Positions 1 to 10,406 of a stretch of DNA of 64,000 nucleotides are shown piece by piece. A program made the position numbers and the translations under genes. Numbering within the stretch: position 1 is the stretch's first letter; each line of letters begins with the position of its first letter. The stretch spans positions 3,755 through 67,754 of the forward strand of contig DIUG01000068.1 in assembly GCA_002422305.1 (NCBI GenBank). The letters are read 5' to 3'. Source of the stretch: Patescibacteria group bacterium UBA6164. GTDB taxonomy: Bacteria; Patescibacteriota; Gracilibacteria; BD1-5; UBA6164. The notes under the pieces were generated by a model. It did no database searches, had not been told where the DNA came from, and saw only the letters and a list, made by a program, of their open reading frames with translations.

Positions 1-2
1 CT

Positions 3-662
3 TTAGAATATCTAAATTCTTTGAATATAAAAAATCCTATAGAAGTAGTTGTCAATGATTTTTGAGTACTTAGGATTATTAATAAAAAATATACAAATTT
101 AAAAATTATTTTTGGTAGATTAATACATAAGTTATTAAAGACCCCTCTTATAGATACATATTGATATGAAGCTCATCCAGCTTGAGAATTGATAAAAAAT
201 AAATCTGAACAAGAAAAAATAAAAATTAAAAATGAAATAGTTAAATGGCAAATGAAGTTTTATTCTTCATCAGAAGTAAGTTTAGATATTTATAAAACTT
301 TTTTAAAAAAACATTTAGTAGAAAGGGTTGCATTAGATTATATGGAAAAGAGAGAAGATTTATATAAAAATAATCAAATAGGAATAGATTTATATTATCC
401 GTGGGCTTTAATTTTTACATGAAGACTTTGTGATACTAGTGCTATAGAAAATCCTAGTAGATGAATGTATGCTATTGATGATATATGTCCTAGAACTTGT
501 GATAAATATGATGTTTCATATAAAATAAAAACTGTTTGATATAATATGATTCAAAGATGAAATGCATGATATAGAAGTGAATTAAATTTAGATTATTTGA
601 GTAATGAATTTATAAATAATGATAATAATAGATTTGTATTTGCTCCATTTATAACTGTTTAA
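3..662 (+). CDS. U32-peptidase-like protein, C-terminal part
   Basis: The open frame enters from the window's left edge and ends at TAA, giving about 219 residues of a C-terminal part. Visible are VVNDFGVLRI near the start, GRLIHKLLKTPLID, and a cysteine-containing stretch GRLCDTSA followed by DICPRTCDKY. An asparagine-aspartate-containing strand followed by clustered cysteines recalls U32 peptidase-like proteins of the UbiV/YhbV type, whose cysteines bind an Fe-S cluster; that assignment is by resemblance only. Three in-frame TGA codons before position 190 read as glycine. The 5' end lies outside the window, so start and full length are unknown. It converges on the gene at 822-1679, with a palindromic element between them. 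Confidence 0.4.
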
Positions 663-670
663 TAATAGAG

Positions 671-800
671 TTGTAGGGAAATAATTTCAAAATTAACCCT
701 AACCTGAATCCTTTCCCTTAAATAAGGGCAAGGGGAACAATTGTAGCCTCTCTCCCTTAAAATAAGGGAGAGAATTTAATAGTGGGTTATTTCTCTACAA
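671..800. repeat. MITE-like nested palindrome between convergent genes
   Basis: Outer arms at 671-684 (TTGTAGGGAAATAA) and 787-800 are inverted repeats with one mismatch. An inner pair TAACCC/GGGTTA sits at 694-699 and 784-789. Two smaller hairpins lie inside, around 711-733 (CCTT/AAGG arms) and 749-772 (CTCTCCCTT/AAGGGAGAG). The stretch is clearly richer in G and C than its surroundings. It could be a small non-autonomous transposable element or a bidirectional terminator; no transposase is present and no second copy was seen in the window. Confidence 0.55.
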
Positions 801-821
801 GTCTATTATTAAACTTACTTT

Positions 822-1679
822 TTATTTTCTAATTTCTTTTTTATATTCTTCTTCATCATAAATTAGATTAAATTTTCTAAGTAATTGAGTTCAAGAATCA
901 GGTAGTACTACAAAAGAATTTTTTATTATAGCTTCTTTATTGTTTATTAGTGTATCAAGTAAGACTTTAGTGTAATTATTTAGATAATTATACTCTGATA
1001 AAAAGTGATTTATATATACTATGTATGTTCTAGCATAATAATACTCTTTTTTTAGGTCTAAATATGTATTTATATTTTCTAAACTTTCAGTAGATTTATT
1101 TGATCTAAAATCATTTTCTATTTTTTGTTTTAAAATTTCTATTTTTGAATCGGCATTATTCATTGCAGTTTCAAAAATAGTTTTTTGTTCTACTAAATTT
1201 TTACTATTTTCTATTGATAAAACATATCTAAATTCTAATTGTTCTATAAAAGCATTTAATATTCTAGGTTTATCTAAGTTGGTATCAATCAATTGTTTTA
1301 TATTAGTTTTTAGTATATTTCTATATTCTTCTATAACTAACATATTACTTCAAATTATCTCATTATTTGCAATTTTTTGATCAGAAATTATTTCATTAAT
1401 AGAAAAGATATCCTTATAAATAGTTACAGGAATGTCTTTTTTTTGTTTATATCTAATTCAAATATTTGTACTAATTGCAACTCATGTTTTTCATAAAGTT
1501 GATGAATTAATTTTTTTAAAATTTGAATTATTTTCTTTTATTGTTATACTATCTTTGTTTGTATTGTCTATATTTTTATTTTTTGCATTTATCATATTAT
1601 CTCATATGTTAAATACAATTACTATAAATGTACTTAAAAATAGAACTCTAATCAGAAAATTTTTAAATTGTTTTGACAT
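822..1679 (-). CDS. membrane-anchored coiled-coil protein, unknown function
   Basis: The protein has 285 residues. The chosen start is the ATG at 1677-1679, which puts a hydrophobic segment (RVLFLSTFIVIVF, about residues 10-25) directly after a basic start, so it is probably a signal peptide or membrane anchor. The rest is hydrophilic, rich in K, E, N and I, and probably helical (ILKQKIENDF and similar stretches), ending in a charged tail. No catalytic motif or known family is recognised. Several glycines (for example near residues 50-80) are encoded by TGA, so a standard-code reading shows only the central 150 residues. It converges with the U32-like gene and is divergent from the amidase gene starting at 1730. 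Confidence 0.7.
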
Positions 1680-1729
1680 ATAAATGTTCGTTATTTTTAA
1701 TATATTATTATTTTATCACAAAAATTCAA

Positions 1730-3604
1730 ATGATGAAAATTTTTTACATACTTTTTTTCTTTTTTTTATATTTTATGCATACTTTTGCATACAATGAAAT
1801 AAAAATTATTTCTAGATCTCAATGGTGAGCAGATGAAAATATTAGATTTGTAGATTCTCCTGAATGGAAAAAAATATTAGAAGAAAGAGAAAAAATAGCT
1901 ATAAAAAATAAAGATATTGTTTATACTCAAGCTCAGCTTGATGCACAAAAAATATCTCAAGATAGAAGAAATAAGATAAATGAATTATTTAATAAATATT
2001 CTTATCAAACTGAAATAAGTAATAAAATTACTCATGAAAATGGTAGAAAGTTATTTTGGCCAATAGAAAAGGCAAAAAAAATATGATGAATAGTTATTCA
2101 TCATACTGGAACAGATTATGAGACTTCATTAGAATGAGTTAGAAATATTTATAAATATCATACATTGACTAATGGTTGGTGAGATATATGATATAATTAT
2201 ATTATATGAAAAGATGGTGAAATATATGAATGAAGAGCTTGATGAGATTATGTTGTATGAGCTCATAATAAATATAATAATATTTGAACTGTATGAATAT
2301 CAATAATATGAAATTATACAGAAAAGCCTATAAATTCAAAACAGTATGAATCGTTAAAATCACTTACTTCACATTTAATTAAAAAATATGATATAGATTT
2401 AACAAAAAAAATGTATTATCATAAAGAGTGTGTAGGTCGTAATTGTGAATTACCATTAATAACAGAAAGTAATGATTTTTTAATATGACATAGAGATGCT
2501 TGACATACTGATTGTCCTTGAGAAGAATTATATAAACAAATACAAAATATAAAAACTGATTTATTAAAACAAAAATCTTTTGTATCAAGTTGAAATTTAT
2601 ATAAAAAAAATATTTTTAAAACTTTAGAAAAAATACCAGATGATAAATTAATTGATATATTAGCAAATATAGAAATGCAATTAGATATAAAAAAAGATTC
2701 AAGTAAATTGAATTTAAAATTATTAATAATTGATTATTTTAAGGAAAGAAAAAATACAAAAAATACTATAGTAAATAAAAAAGAAGAAATTATAGATATA
2801 AAATTATCATATCCTAATAATGATAATATAAAAATAAAGACAGGAAATATTACAATTGATATTAGTAGAGAATGAAATGACTTATATTTGAAATGAAAAA
2901 AATTTAATACATTAAAAATTCCTAAAAAAGATCAGGAATCTATTTTAGAAATAATTTCTTGGGAAAGAATTCCATTATGGGATAAACAAAAAAGATATAA
3001 TGATAATAAATTTAGATGAGATTTAATCTTATATGTAAAAGATGAAAAGTTGGTAGTTATTAATAGAATAAATGTAGAAGATTATTTAAAATGATTATGA
3101 GAGGTAAGTGATTATGAAACTCCAGAAAAAATAAAAGCTATAATTATTGCAGCTAGAAGTTATGCAATTTGGTATAAGACAAAAGATAGAAAATTCCCAT
3201 GAGAAGATTATGATTGAATAGATGATCCAGAAGTTTTTCAAAGATATCTTTGATATGGTTTAGAAGCTAGAAGTCCAAATATAAATAAAGTTGTTGATGA
3301 AACAAAATGACAAATAATTACATATAAATGAGAAATAATTAAACCATGGTATTTTAGTACTAGTAATTGAAAAACATTAAGTTATTATGAATATTGTAGA
3401 TTAAAATATTCAGATGCAATTTGTAGTAAAGAAGCTAAAAAATACCCATATTTACAATCGGTTTATGATATATGAAGTAAATGACAACAATCTGCATGAC
3501 ATTGAGTTTGAATTTCTTGAGCTTGAGTTAAATATTTTGCTGATAAATGATGGACATTTGATATGATAATAAAATATTATTTAAAATGAGTTGATGTATT
3601 ATAA
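1730..3604 (+). CDS. N-acetylmuramoyl-L-alanine amidase fused to SpoIID domain
   Basis: A 624-residue secreted cell-wall enzyme. Residues 1-20 form a hydrophobic signal peptide. An amidase_2/PGRP domain follows: GIVIHHTGT near 128 (first zinc histidine pair), GYNYIIGKDGEIYEGR, GAHNKYNNIGTVGIS, and GHRDAGHTDCPG near 252. The C-terminal part from about 385 has SpoIID features: a strand-rich start, INRINVEDYLKG near 443, AARSYAIWY, and AGHGVGISGAG near 590. By family knowledge the first domain cuts the lactyl-peptide amide of peptidoglycan, and SpoIID proteins act as lytic transglycosylases on denuded strands, so the fusion could do both steps. Two adjacent ATGs (1730 and 1733) are possible starts. 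The next gene, uvrB, follows within 8 bases. Confidence 0.88.
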
Positions 3605-3611
3605 AAAAGTA

Positions 3612-5744
3612 ATGAAAAAAATATTCAAATTAAAATCTAAATATTCTCCTAGTATTGATCAATTTAAAGCTATTGACACTATTACAAATTATATAAATGA
3701 TTGACATAAAATTCAAACACTTTGGTGAGTTACTTGAAGTGGTAAAACTTTTACAATGGCAAATGTAATAGAAAAAATAAATAAACCAACATTAATAATA
3801 GCTCATAATAAAACTTTAGCTGCTCAATTAGCTCAAGAATTTAAAGAATTTTTTCCAGAAAATTCAGTACATTATTTTGTATCATATTATGATTATTATC
3901 AACCTGAAGCATATGTAGCAAAAACTGATACTTATATAGAAAAAGAAGCAACAATAAATGAAGAAATAGATAGACTTAGACATGCAGCTACTCAAGATTT
4001 ATTAACCAGAAAAGATGTAATAATAGTTGCTTCTGTATCTTGTATTTATGGTATATGAGATATAGATTTATATACTGAACAAGTTTTTGATATAGTAGTT
4101 TGAAAAGAATATAAAATCGATGAATTATTAAAAAAATTAGTTTCTCTTCAGTACAGAAGATCTGCTAGTGATTTTAAACCTTGAATGGTTACAGTTAAGT
4201 GAGATATTTTAGAAATATTTCCTTCTAGTAGTGAGACAGTTATTACGATAGAATTTTGGTGAGATGAAGTAAGTCAAATAACTAGTAGAAATTATTTAAC
4301 GGGAGATATTTATGAATATTTAAAAAATATAACTATTTTTCCAGCAAAACATACTGTAACTACAAAATGAAGAATAGAAGAAATAATTCCAGAAATAAAA
4401 AAAGAATTAGAAGATAGATTAAAATATTTTAAAGATGAATTATGAGATTTATTAAAATATGAAAGACTTAAAACAAAAGTAGAATATGATTTAGAAATGA
4501 TGCAAGAAGTTTGATATGTAAATGGTATAGAAAATTATTCTAGATATTTAGATGGTAGAAATGATTGAGATGCACCTGCAACTTTGATAGATTATTTTTG
4601 AGATGATTTTTTATGTTTAGTTGATGAATCGCATATGACTTTTTCTCAAATATGATGAATGTATGCATGAGATAGGGCTAGAAAAATAAATTTAGTAGAA
4701 AATGGTTTTAGATTGCCGAGTGCTATAGATAATAGACCACTTAAATTTAATGAATTTGAAGCAAAAATGAAAAATATAGTAGCAGTTTCAGCTACTCCAG
4801 GTAAATATGAAATAGAACTTTCATGTACAAATCCTGAAAAATTTTTTGATTTCGATCCTATAAAAGATTGAATTTGGGAATCTACACCTGATTGTAGAAT
4901 AGTTCCTCAAATGATGAGACCTACTTGATTGCTTGATCCAGAAATAGTTTTAAAACCTATGGAATTTATGATAGATGATATAATGAAAAACATAACTGAT
5001 GTAGTAGAAAAAAATGAAAGAATACTTATAACAACTATTACAAAAAGATCAAGTGAAGAATTAACAGAATATTTATTAGATAATTGAGTGAAAGTAAAAT
5101 ATTTACATAGTGAAATAGAAACACTTGAAAGATTAGAAACATTGAAAGAATTAAGAGAATGAAAAATAGATGTAATAGTAGGAGTAAATTTACTTAGAGA
5201 ATGACTTGATTTGCCAGAAGTAAGTAAAATATGTATATTAGATGCAGATAAACAAGGTTTTTTAAGATCAGTATCATCTCTTATTCAAATAATATGAAGA
5301 GCAGCTAGAAATGAAAATTGAATTGTTTATATGTATAGTGAACATTATAAAAAATTAGAAAATTTGGAATTAGTAGAAAATAATATTTATCTTTGAAAAC
5401 TTTATAGAGTAGATAAAGCTAAATTGATTAATGAAAATTGATTAGTGATCTCTGAAGCTATGAAAAAAGCTATAAATTTAACTTATTATAGAAGAAATTT
5501 ACAAGATAAATTTAATAAAGAAAATAATATAACTCCAAAAACGGTTTTTAGTGATATAAAAGATATGTGACTAAAATCAAATAAAACAAAAAGAAGTTAT
5601 TCTGTTTTAGAAAAAAAAGATATATTAAAGGAAATAACTAAGCTAGAATTAGAAATGGATATAGCATCAGCAAATATGGAGTATGAAAAAGCAGCAGAAT
5701 TAAGAGATGCTATTTTTTCACTAAAAAAAACTAAAAATAAATAA
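3612..5744 (+). CDS. uvrB: UvrABC system protein B
   Basis: The damage-verifying helicase subunit of nucleotide excision repair; it is loaded by UvrA and recruits UvrC. The product has 710 residues, slightly longer than the usual 660-680. Walker A GVTGSGKT lies at about 38-45, with two of its glycines written [16 protein letters not shown] follows, then the beta-hairpin region [13 protein letters not shown]. Further on are CLVDESH (motif II), SRYLDGR, the C-terminal helicase motifs (DLPEVSKI and IQIIGRAARN), and a UVR domain at about 680-705 ([11 protein letters not shown]) that would bind UvrC. The gene lies just behind the amidase-SpoIID gene and ahead of a glutamine amidotransferase, and looks intact. 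Confidence 0.97.
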
Positions 5745-5752
5745 AAAAAATT

Positions 5753-6592
5753 ATGTGTAGAATACTATTTTTAAAATGAACTAATAAAAAAAAAGCATTA
5801 GATTATATTGATGCTTTTTATAAAGCATGATTTGATGATCCTCATTTATGTAATGTTATCAAATCTTTAAATATTAAAAATATTAAAAATCAACATCTTC
5901 ATTGATGGGGCTATTTATTAGTAACAAAAGATAATATTAATACTTATTTGAGTTGAGAGGCATTTTTTAATGATGAATTTGGTTTTGAAAATCTAAAAAA
6001 TCAAATTTATAATATTTCATGAGAATTTTTATTAATGTCTGAACTAAGATTAACTGATGAATGACATATAAGTTCTATAAATTCGCATCCTTTTTTCTTT
6101 TCTACATATAATTGATATGAGTGATGGTTTTTTTATAATTGACTTTTAGATCATGAAAAATTGGCTTTGTTAGACTGATTTGATTATAAAAACTTTGTAA
6201 GAAAAAATGGAACAACAATTATATGTCATTCAATATCTAAAGAGTTAGAAAAATGATCAACTGTAAAAGAATCATTACTTAAACCAGTAAAAGCTGTAAA
6301 AAGTGGTTATAATATTATGTGTTTTTTAAATGATAATAATTGAAATTTTAAGGCATATATAAATGCATATTGTAAAGAAAAAATTTTAGAAAATTTAAAT
6401 CATATGGAATACTCTAAACTTATAAAAAAATATGATGATGATTTATTTTTTGTATGATCAAATGCTATATGAGTTTATAAAAAAGATAATTATATTGTTA
6501 TGGAAAATTGAGAATTTTTAGAATTTGATATAAATTTTATAAATGAATATTATTTTAATTGATATGATGAGGGGATGGAGATGAATATATAA
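5753..6592 (+). CDS. class II glutamine amidotransferase (YafJ-like)
   Basis: The 279-residue protein begins MCRIL, so after removal of Met the N-terminal cysteine would be the nucleophile, as in Ntn-type class II glutamine amidotransferases. Supporting motifs are HGWGYLLV near 50 (glutamine loop), SELRLTDEGHISSINSHPFF around 100-120 (the R and N..HPF residues that hold glutamine) and NGYEGWFFYNG. It matches stand-alone YafJ-type GATase_4 proteins in length; no synthetase domain is attached, so the acceptor is unknown. It follows uvrB by 8 bases and ends just before a bidirectional terminator. Confidence 0.8.
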
Positions 6593-6594
6593 AA

Positions 6595-6622
6595 AAAATC
6601 AAGCATTTTGCTTGATTTTTTA
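6595..6622. terminator. bidirectional intrinsic terminator
   Basis: AATCAAGCA and TGCTTGATT form a short perfect stem flanked by an A run on the left and a T run on the right. It serves the amidotransferase gene on + and the lipoprotein gene on -, whose TAA lies at 6620-6622. Confidence 0.8.
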
Positions 6623-7825
6623 GTATCAACTTATTCATTCAGTATCACAATTTTCTGGATCATCTATACATTTATTTATAGCAGTAGTTCTAACAGCTCT
6701 ATTTGTAGCAAATTTATTTACTACTCAAAAAGTTTCTTTTGTAACTGTTGATATAGTGCTTCAAAAAACAGGTACATAAGATGTAGCATATTCTAATCAT
6801 TCTCATAATAGTATACTTCATTTTAATACTTCTACTTTTCAAGCATCTAGTTTTCATTATTTTCATAATTGTTCGATTTTATCTATTTTATCTTGTATGT
6901 CTTTCATTTTTTCATAAGCAGCTTTTAATTTTTCATATTTTTCATTAGCATTTTCATACATTTTACTTCATTTATCATATGTTTCTTTTAATCATTCCAT
7001 TTTAGATAGCATATATTTCATATTAGCTCATGATCTATTATATGCTTCTTCTAATATTTTTTCTTGTGCTTCATCCAAAATAGCATCTTTTTTATCATTT
7101 ACCATATCTACTAGTGTATTTTTTACTGTATCTACAAGTGTATTAGCATTTTCATCTAATTCTTTTGCTGTTTTTTCTGTTTCAGTAATATTTTTTAGTC
7201 CTTCTAATTGAGCTAAAATATCATCTTGATGTTTAGATCTATATGATGAATAGTTGTGAGCTATAGATTGTTTTAAGTCTTCATCATATATAAATTGTAA
7301 TATTTCATCTTTTTTCTTTGTATAATATGCTGATTTTTCTGTTTCAGGTAATTTATTAAAAGTATCTTTAAGCTTTATTTCTAAATCTTTTTTTTGTTTT
7401 AATAATTCGCTTGTTTCAGATCATATAGAAGTATTTAATTTTGAATTTATTTCTTCTAATTGTTCATCAACTGTTTTTACAACTTTAGTTCTAGTTTCTC
7501 ATTGACATTCTTCTTTTGTATATGACATTAATCATCATTTTACATTATTACAAATAGATTCATCTCAAGTATTTATAGCTATTTGCATATAACATTTATC
7601 TTTTGGTGGATTTGATCAAGAATCTTTAAAAGCTGTTCATTTTATATTTTCACAAGCACTTGGTGAAGATGATTGTATTGCAACAAATTGAGAGCAATGA
7701 TCTGAGTCTGGTACTAATTCACATACCATTCATCATATACTTTCTAAAAAACTACATGAAGATAAAAATAGAACTGATAATAATGAAATAGTAATTATTT
7801 TAAAATTTGATTTTAAATTTTTCAT
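6620..7825 (-). CDS. coiled-coil lipoprotein
   Basis: A 401-residue protein with a typical lipoprotein signal: basic start, hydrophobic core, and lipobox LSSC with Cys25 as the lipidated residue. A cysteine-rich segment follows (six Cys between about 35 and 110, including CENIKGTAF and CNNVKGG), possibly a disulphide-bonded repeat. A long region from about 115 to 350 is rich in K, E, A and heptad-like (ELLKQKKDLEIKLKD and ANEKYEKLKAAYEKM), predicting a coiled coil. The C-terminus again has a cysteine pair. No family is recognised. The next gene upstream (7847-8290) encodes a small membrane protein 21 bases away on the same strand, so the two are probably co-transcribed. Confidence 0.75.
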
Positions 7826-7846
7826 AAATCTAATTTATAGTATAAA

Positions 7847-8290
7847 TTATTTTTCAATTTTTATTTTTTTAAATGAAAGTAATACAATTAATAAAAGTGT
7901 TATAATAGAACTTCCGATCAATGGAATAGAAAAGGTTTCAATTATTAATCTAGCAAAATCTGCAATTCTAGATTCAAAATACATAAAATCAATTCATAAA
8001 AATAAGAAAAAACCATAAGTCATAAGATATATTATAATCGTAACAGTCAAAAAATTTAGTCTTAAAATATATTTTATAAATATTAATAAATATATTATAA
8101 AAAGGCTTAGAAATCATAAAATAATAGGAGAAAACATAGTATATTTTAGATATATATCTTTGTATTTTAAATCTGATATATTAGGTTCCTGGTTGAAGTA
8201 TTTGAGTAATAATAAGTAAAAAGTAATTCAAAATATTACACTTACAATAATAGGTGTATTTTTTAGTTCAATCAATCTTTTATTTTCCAT
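7847..8290 (-). CDS. small polytopic membrane protein
   Basis: 147 residues with four hydrophobic helices: PIIVSVIFWITFYLLLL near 15-32, a second ending in IIYLLIFI, a third around TIIIYLMTYGFFLFLWI, and a last one IPLIGSSIITLLLIVLLS close to the basic C-terminus KKIKIEK. No family is recognised. It sits directly upstream of the lipoprotein gene on the same strand, which suggests an envelope-related two-gene operon. Confidence 0.65.
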
Positions 8291-8391
8291 AATTTAATAA
8301 TTAAGAAATAAGAATTTATAAACATATATTATTATATAACTTTTTTATAGAAATCAATAGATTTTCGTAGAAAGTATAATACATTTTTGTC

Positions 8392-8419
8392 TTTACTTTT
8401 TTTATTATTTAAGTACAAT
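8392..8419 (+). promoter_or_regulatory. promoter of the tmRNA gene
   Basis: TTTACT at 8392-8397 and TACAAT at 8414-8419 are separated by 16 bases, and the mature tmRNA 5' end (GGGGTTA) begins 9 bases later, which is the spacing expected for a sigma-70-type start. Confidence 0.6.
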
Positions 8420-8427
8420 GTTTTTAC

Positions 8428-8873
8428 GGGGTTAATCTTGGTTTCTATCGGGAGAATTGCTCGGGTTATATGCTATCTGGGAGGTGTTTATGACTTCCAT
8501 AATCAATCATAAACAAGCATAAATGCAAAAAACAGAATCGCAGGTGGTTTAGCATCTTTTAAAAAAATACTAACTCCATCTTTAGTTATTGCCTAAGCAT
8601 TAACTAGTAGTCTTCGCTAAGTCGATGAGCACCGTTTGGTCTACTACAAAGTCTATAAAAATCCCCACTCTTGGAGTTTTACAGACTTATAAAAAAGAGT
8701 TTTTATTGAAACGGTTTTGATTTAATCTTGTTTCTTTAAAATATTAATAGATTAGATTTTTATGTGTAATTTTTGTTTGTAATTTATACACATGAATATC
8801 AAAACAAACTATGATAGTAGATGTGTTTCTTTAGCCTTCCGAGACGTGAGTTCGAATCTCACTAGCTCCACCA
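8428..8873 (+). ncRNA. ssrA: tmRNA
   Basis: Transfer-messenger RNA of 446 bases that rescues stalled ribosomes with SmpB. The 5' strand GGGGTTA pairs with TAGCTCC before the encoded ACCA. The 5' segment TTAATCTTGGTTTCTATCGG matches the tmRNA 5' consensus, and a T arm (GTTCGAATC) lies at the 3' end. A likely resume codon GCA is at 8525-8527. Read from there, the tag is AKNRIAGGLASFKKILTPSL followed by VIA and TAA at 8594-8596: 23 residues, longer than the usual 10-15, with a hydrophobic end but not the usual LAA. The tag contains no TGA. The 3' end overlaps the antisense stop of the adjacent recombinase gene, marking an integration site. Confidence 0.93.
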
Positions 8874-10406
8874 TATTGCAAAATTAGTATTTTTGATAAA
8901 ATTGAAAGGTGTTTTTAGTTGATAACTAAGCACTTTTTTATTGCTTATTTTTAGGTTCTCAACTATGTGAAAAAAATGGTTAAACAATTGAGAACTTTTT
9001 TCTTCTAAATCTTTACTTTTTGTCTTATCTAAAAGGAAATCTAAGTATTTAATAAAATCTATTATTTTTTTAAATACTTTTTTTGATTCTTCTTGATTTT
9101 GTAAAAATTTATTTTCATTAGTTAATTTTGTTATTTCCTCATCTATGTAAGTAGATGACTTTTCTAAAATACTTTTTGTTATTTTACTTTCAATAAATGA
9201 TTGAGTTAATTCTTCATTCTTTTTATTTAATTCTTCTATTTTTTTTATATTTTTCATTATTATCAGTTTCTTTTCCTTATCTCAAATAGAGTATTCTTTA
9301 TTTAATTTTTCAATACTTTTCTGTATAAAATCTTTACTTGGAAGAAATGATAAAAATATTTGTTCAATTTCTTTTTCGATAAGATTCAAATTAGTATAAG
9401 GTTCATTACATTTATAAGTAAATACTGAATTTAATTGCTTAGGACATTTTAAATATTTATTTAGTTTTTTATCATCTCTAAGCATCAATCTTCAACAACT
9501 ACACTGAAAAGTTTTTGGTATTCAGGTTCTACTATAAACAAAACCTCATCTTCTGTCTTTTTGTTTTTTTATTTCCTGACATTTATTAAATAATTCTTCT
9601 GTAATTATTGGATACACAAAATTAAGATCATATTCTTCTTCATGTCTTCAAGGTTTTTCGACTCACCAGAAGATATATTCTTCTTTTGATAAATTCCAAA
9701 CTTTCACTCTTTTTCATGTATATGTTTTAGTGTTTAAAATTACCTCCATTAGTCTTGTACTAATTTTTTTGTAATAATCCTCATCTCATTTTAAACCACT
9801 TTTTATTTTCTGAGTTAGACTTTTATTTCAGTACAATCATGTAGAATAAAGTTTAAAGATTTTTTGAACAATTTTTGCTTTGTCTCAGTCTTTTATGTAA
9901 GTTCAATTTATTCTTTTGTATCCAAAAGGTGTATTTCATCAAATATCTCAACCATTTTGTAGTTTTTTTCTGATTCAGAGTTTAATTCTGAAAGATAATT
10001 CTTCACTATATAATACACTTCTATTTTGTATATCTCTAATCATATATCTTCACATATAACTATTTAACAATGGTTCAGATATAGATATTATATTAATATT
10101 TTTCTCTGTGATTAATTGGTCAATTAATACAAAATCATTTATGTTCCTACTTACTCTATCCCACTTAAATACAACAATTCATTGTAAATTTTTCTCTTTT
10201 TTTATAAATTGAATCATTTCATTAAAGATAGGTCTTGTTCATTTGTAAGCACTGTTTTCTTCTTTGTAAATTTTTACCAATTCAAAATCATGTTCAGAAC
10301 AATATTTTTGAATTTGGTCTATTTGCGAGGGAATTGATATATTTCTCTCTTTTTGTTCCCATGAACTAACGCGAGCAAGAGCTACGTATTTTTTTCTTTC
10401 ATTCAT
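8862..10406 (-). CDS. large serine recombinase (integrase) at the tmRNA site
   Basis: A 514-residue serine recombinase. The N-terminal resolvase domain starts YVALARVSSWEQ, with Ser14 the likely nucleophile, then IPSQIDQIQKYC and GIVVFKWDRVSRN. A recombinase domain follows (FGYKRINGTYI near 190), and a zinc-ribbon/coiled-coil region with CSCWGLMLRDD, a CPKQLN cysteine and a long KIEELNKKNEELTQ coil. The final codons (WWS and TAG) are the complement of the tmRNA 3' end, so the gene lies flush against the attachment site. Its start overlaps the next recombinase gene by 25 bases. Known large serine integrases cut at a short core in att sites; here the core is probably within GCTCCACCA. Confidence 0.92.
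8865..8873. other. putative attachment core at the tmRNA 3' end
   Basis: The nine bases GCTCCACCA close the tmRNA gene and abut the serine recombinase gene. The same nine bases end each of the three repeats at about 42.14, 49.26 and 56.36 kb. This is the likely chromosomal att half-site of the island. Part of the match is the universal CCA end, so on its own it is weak evidence. Confidence 0.45.
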
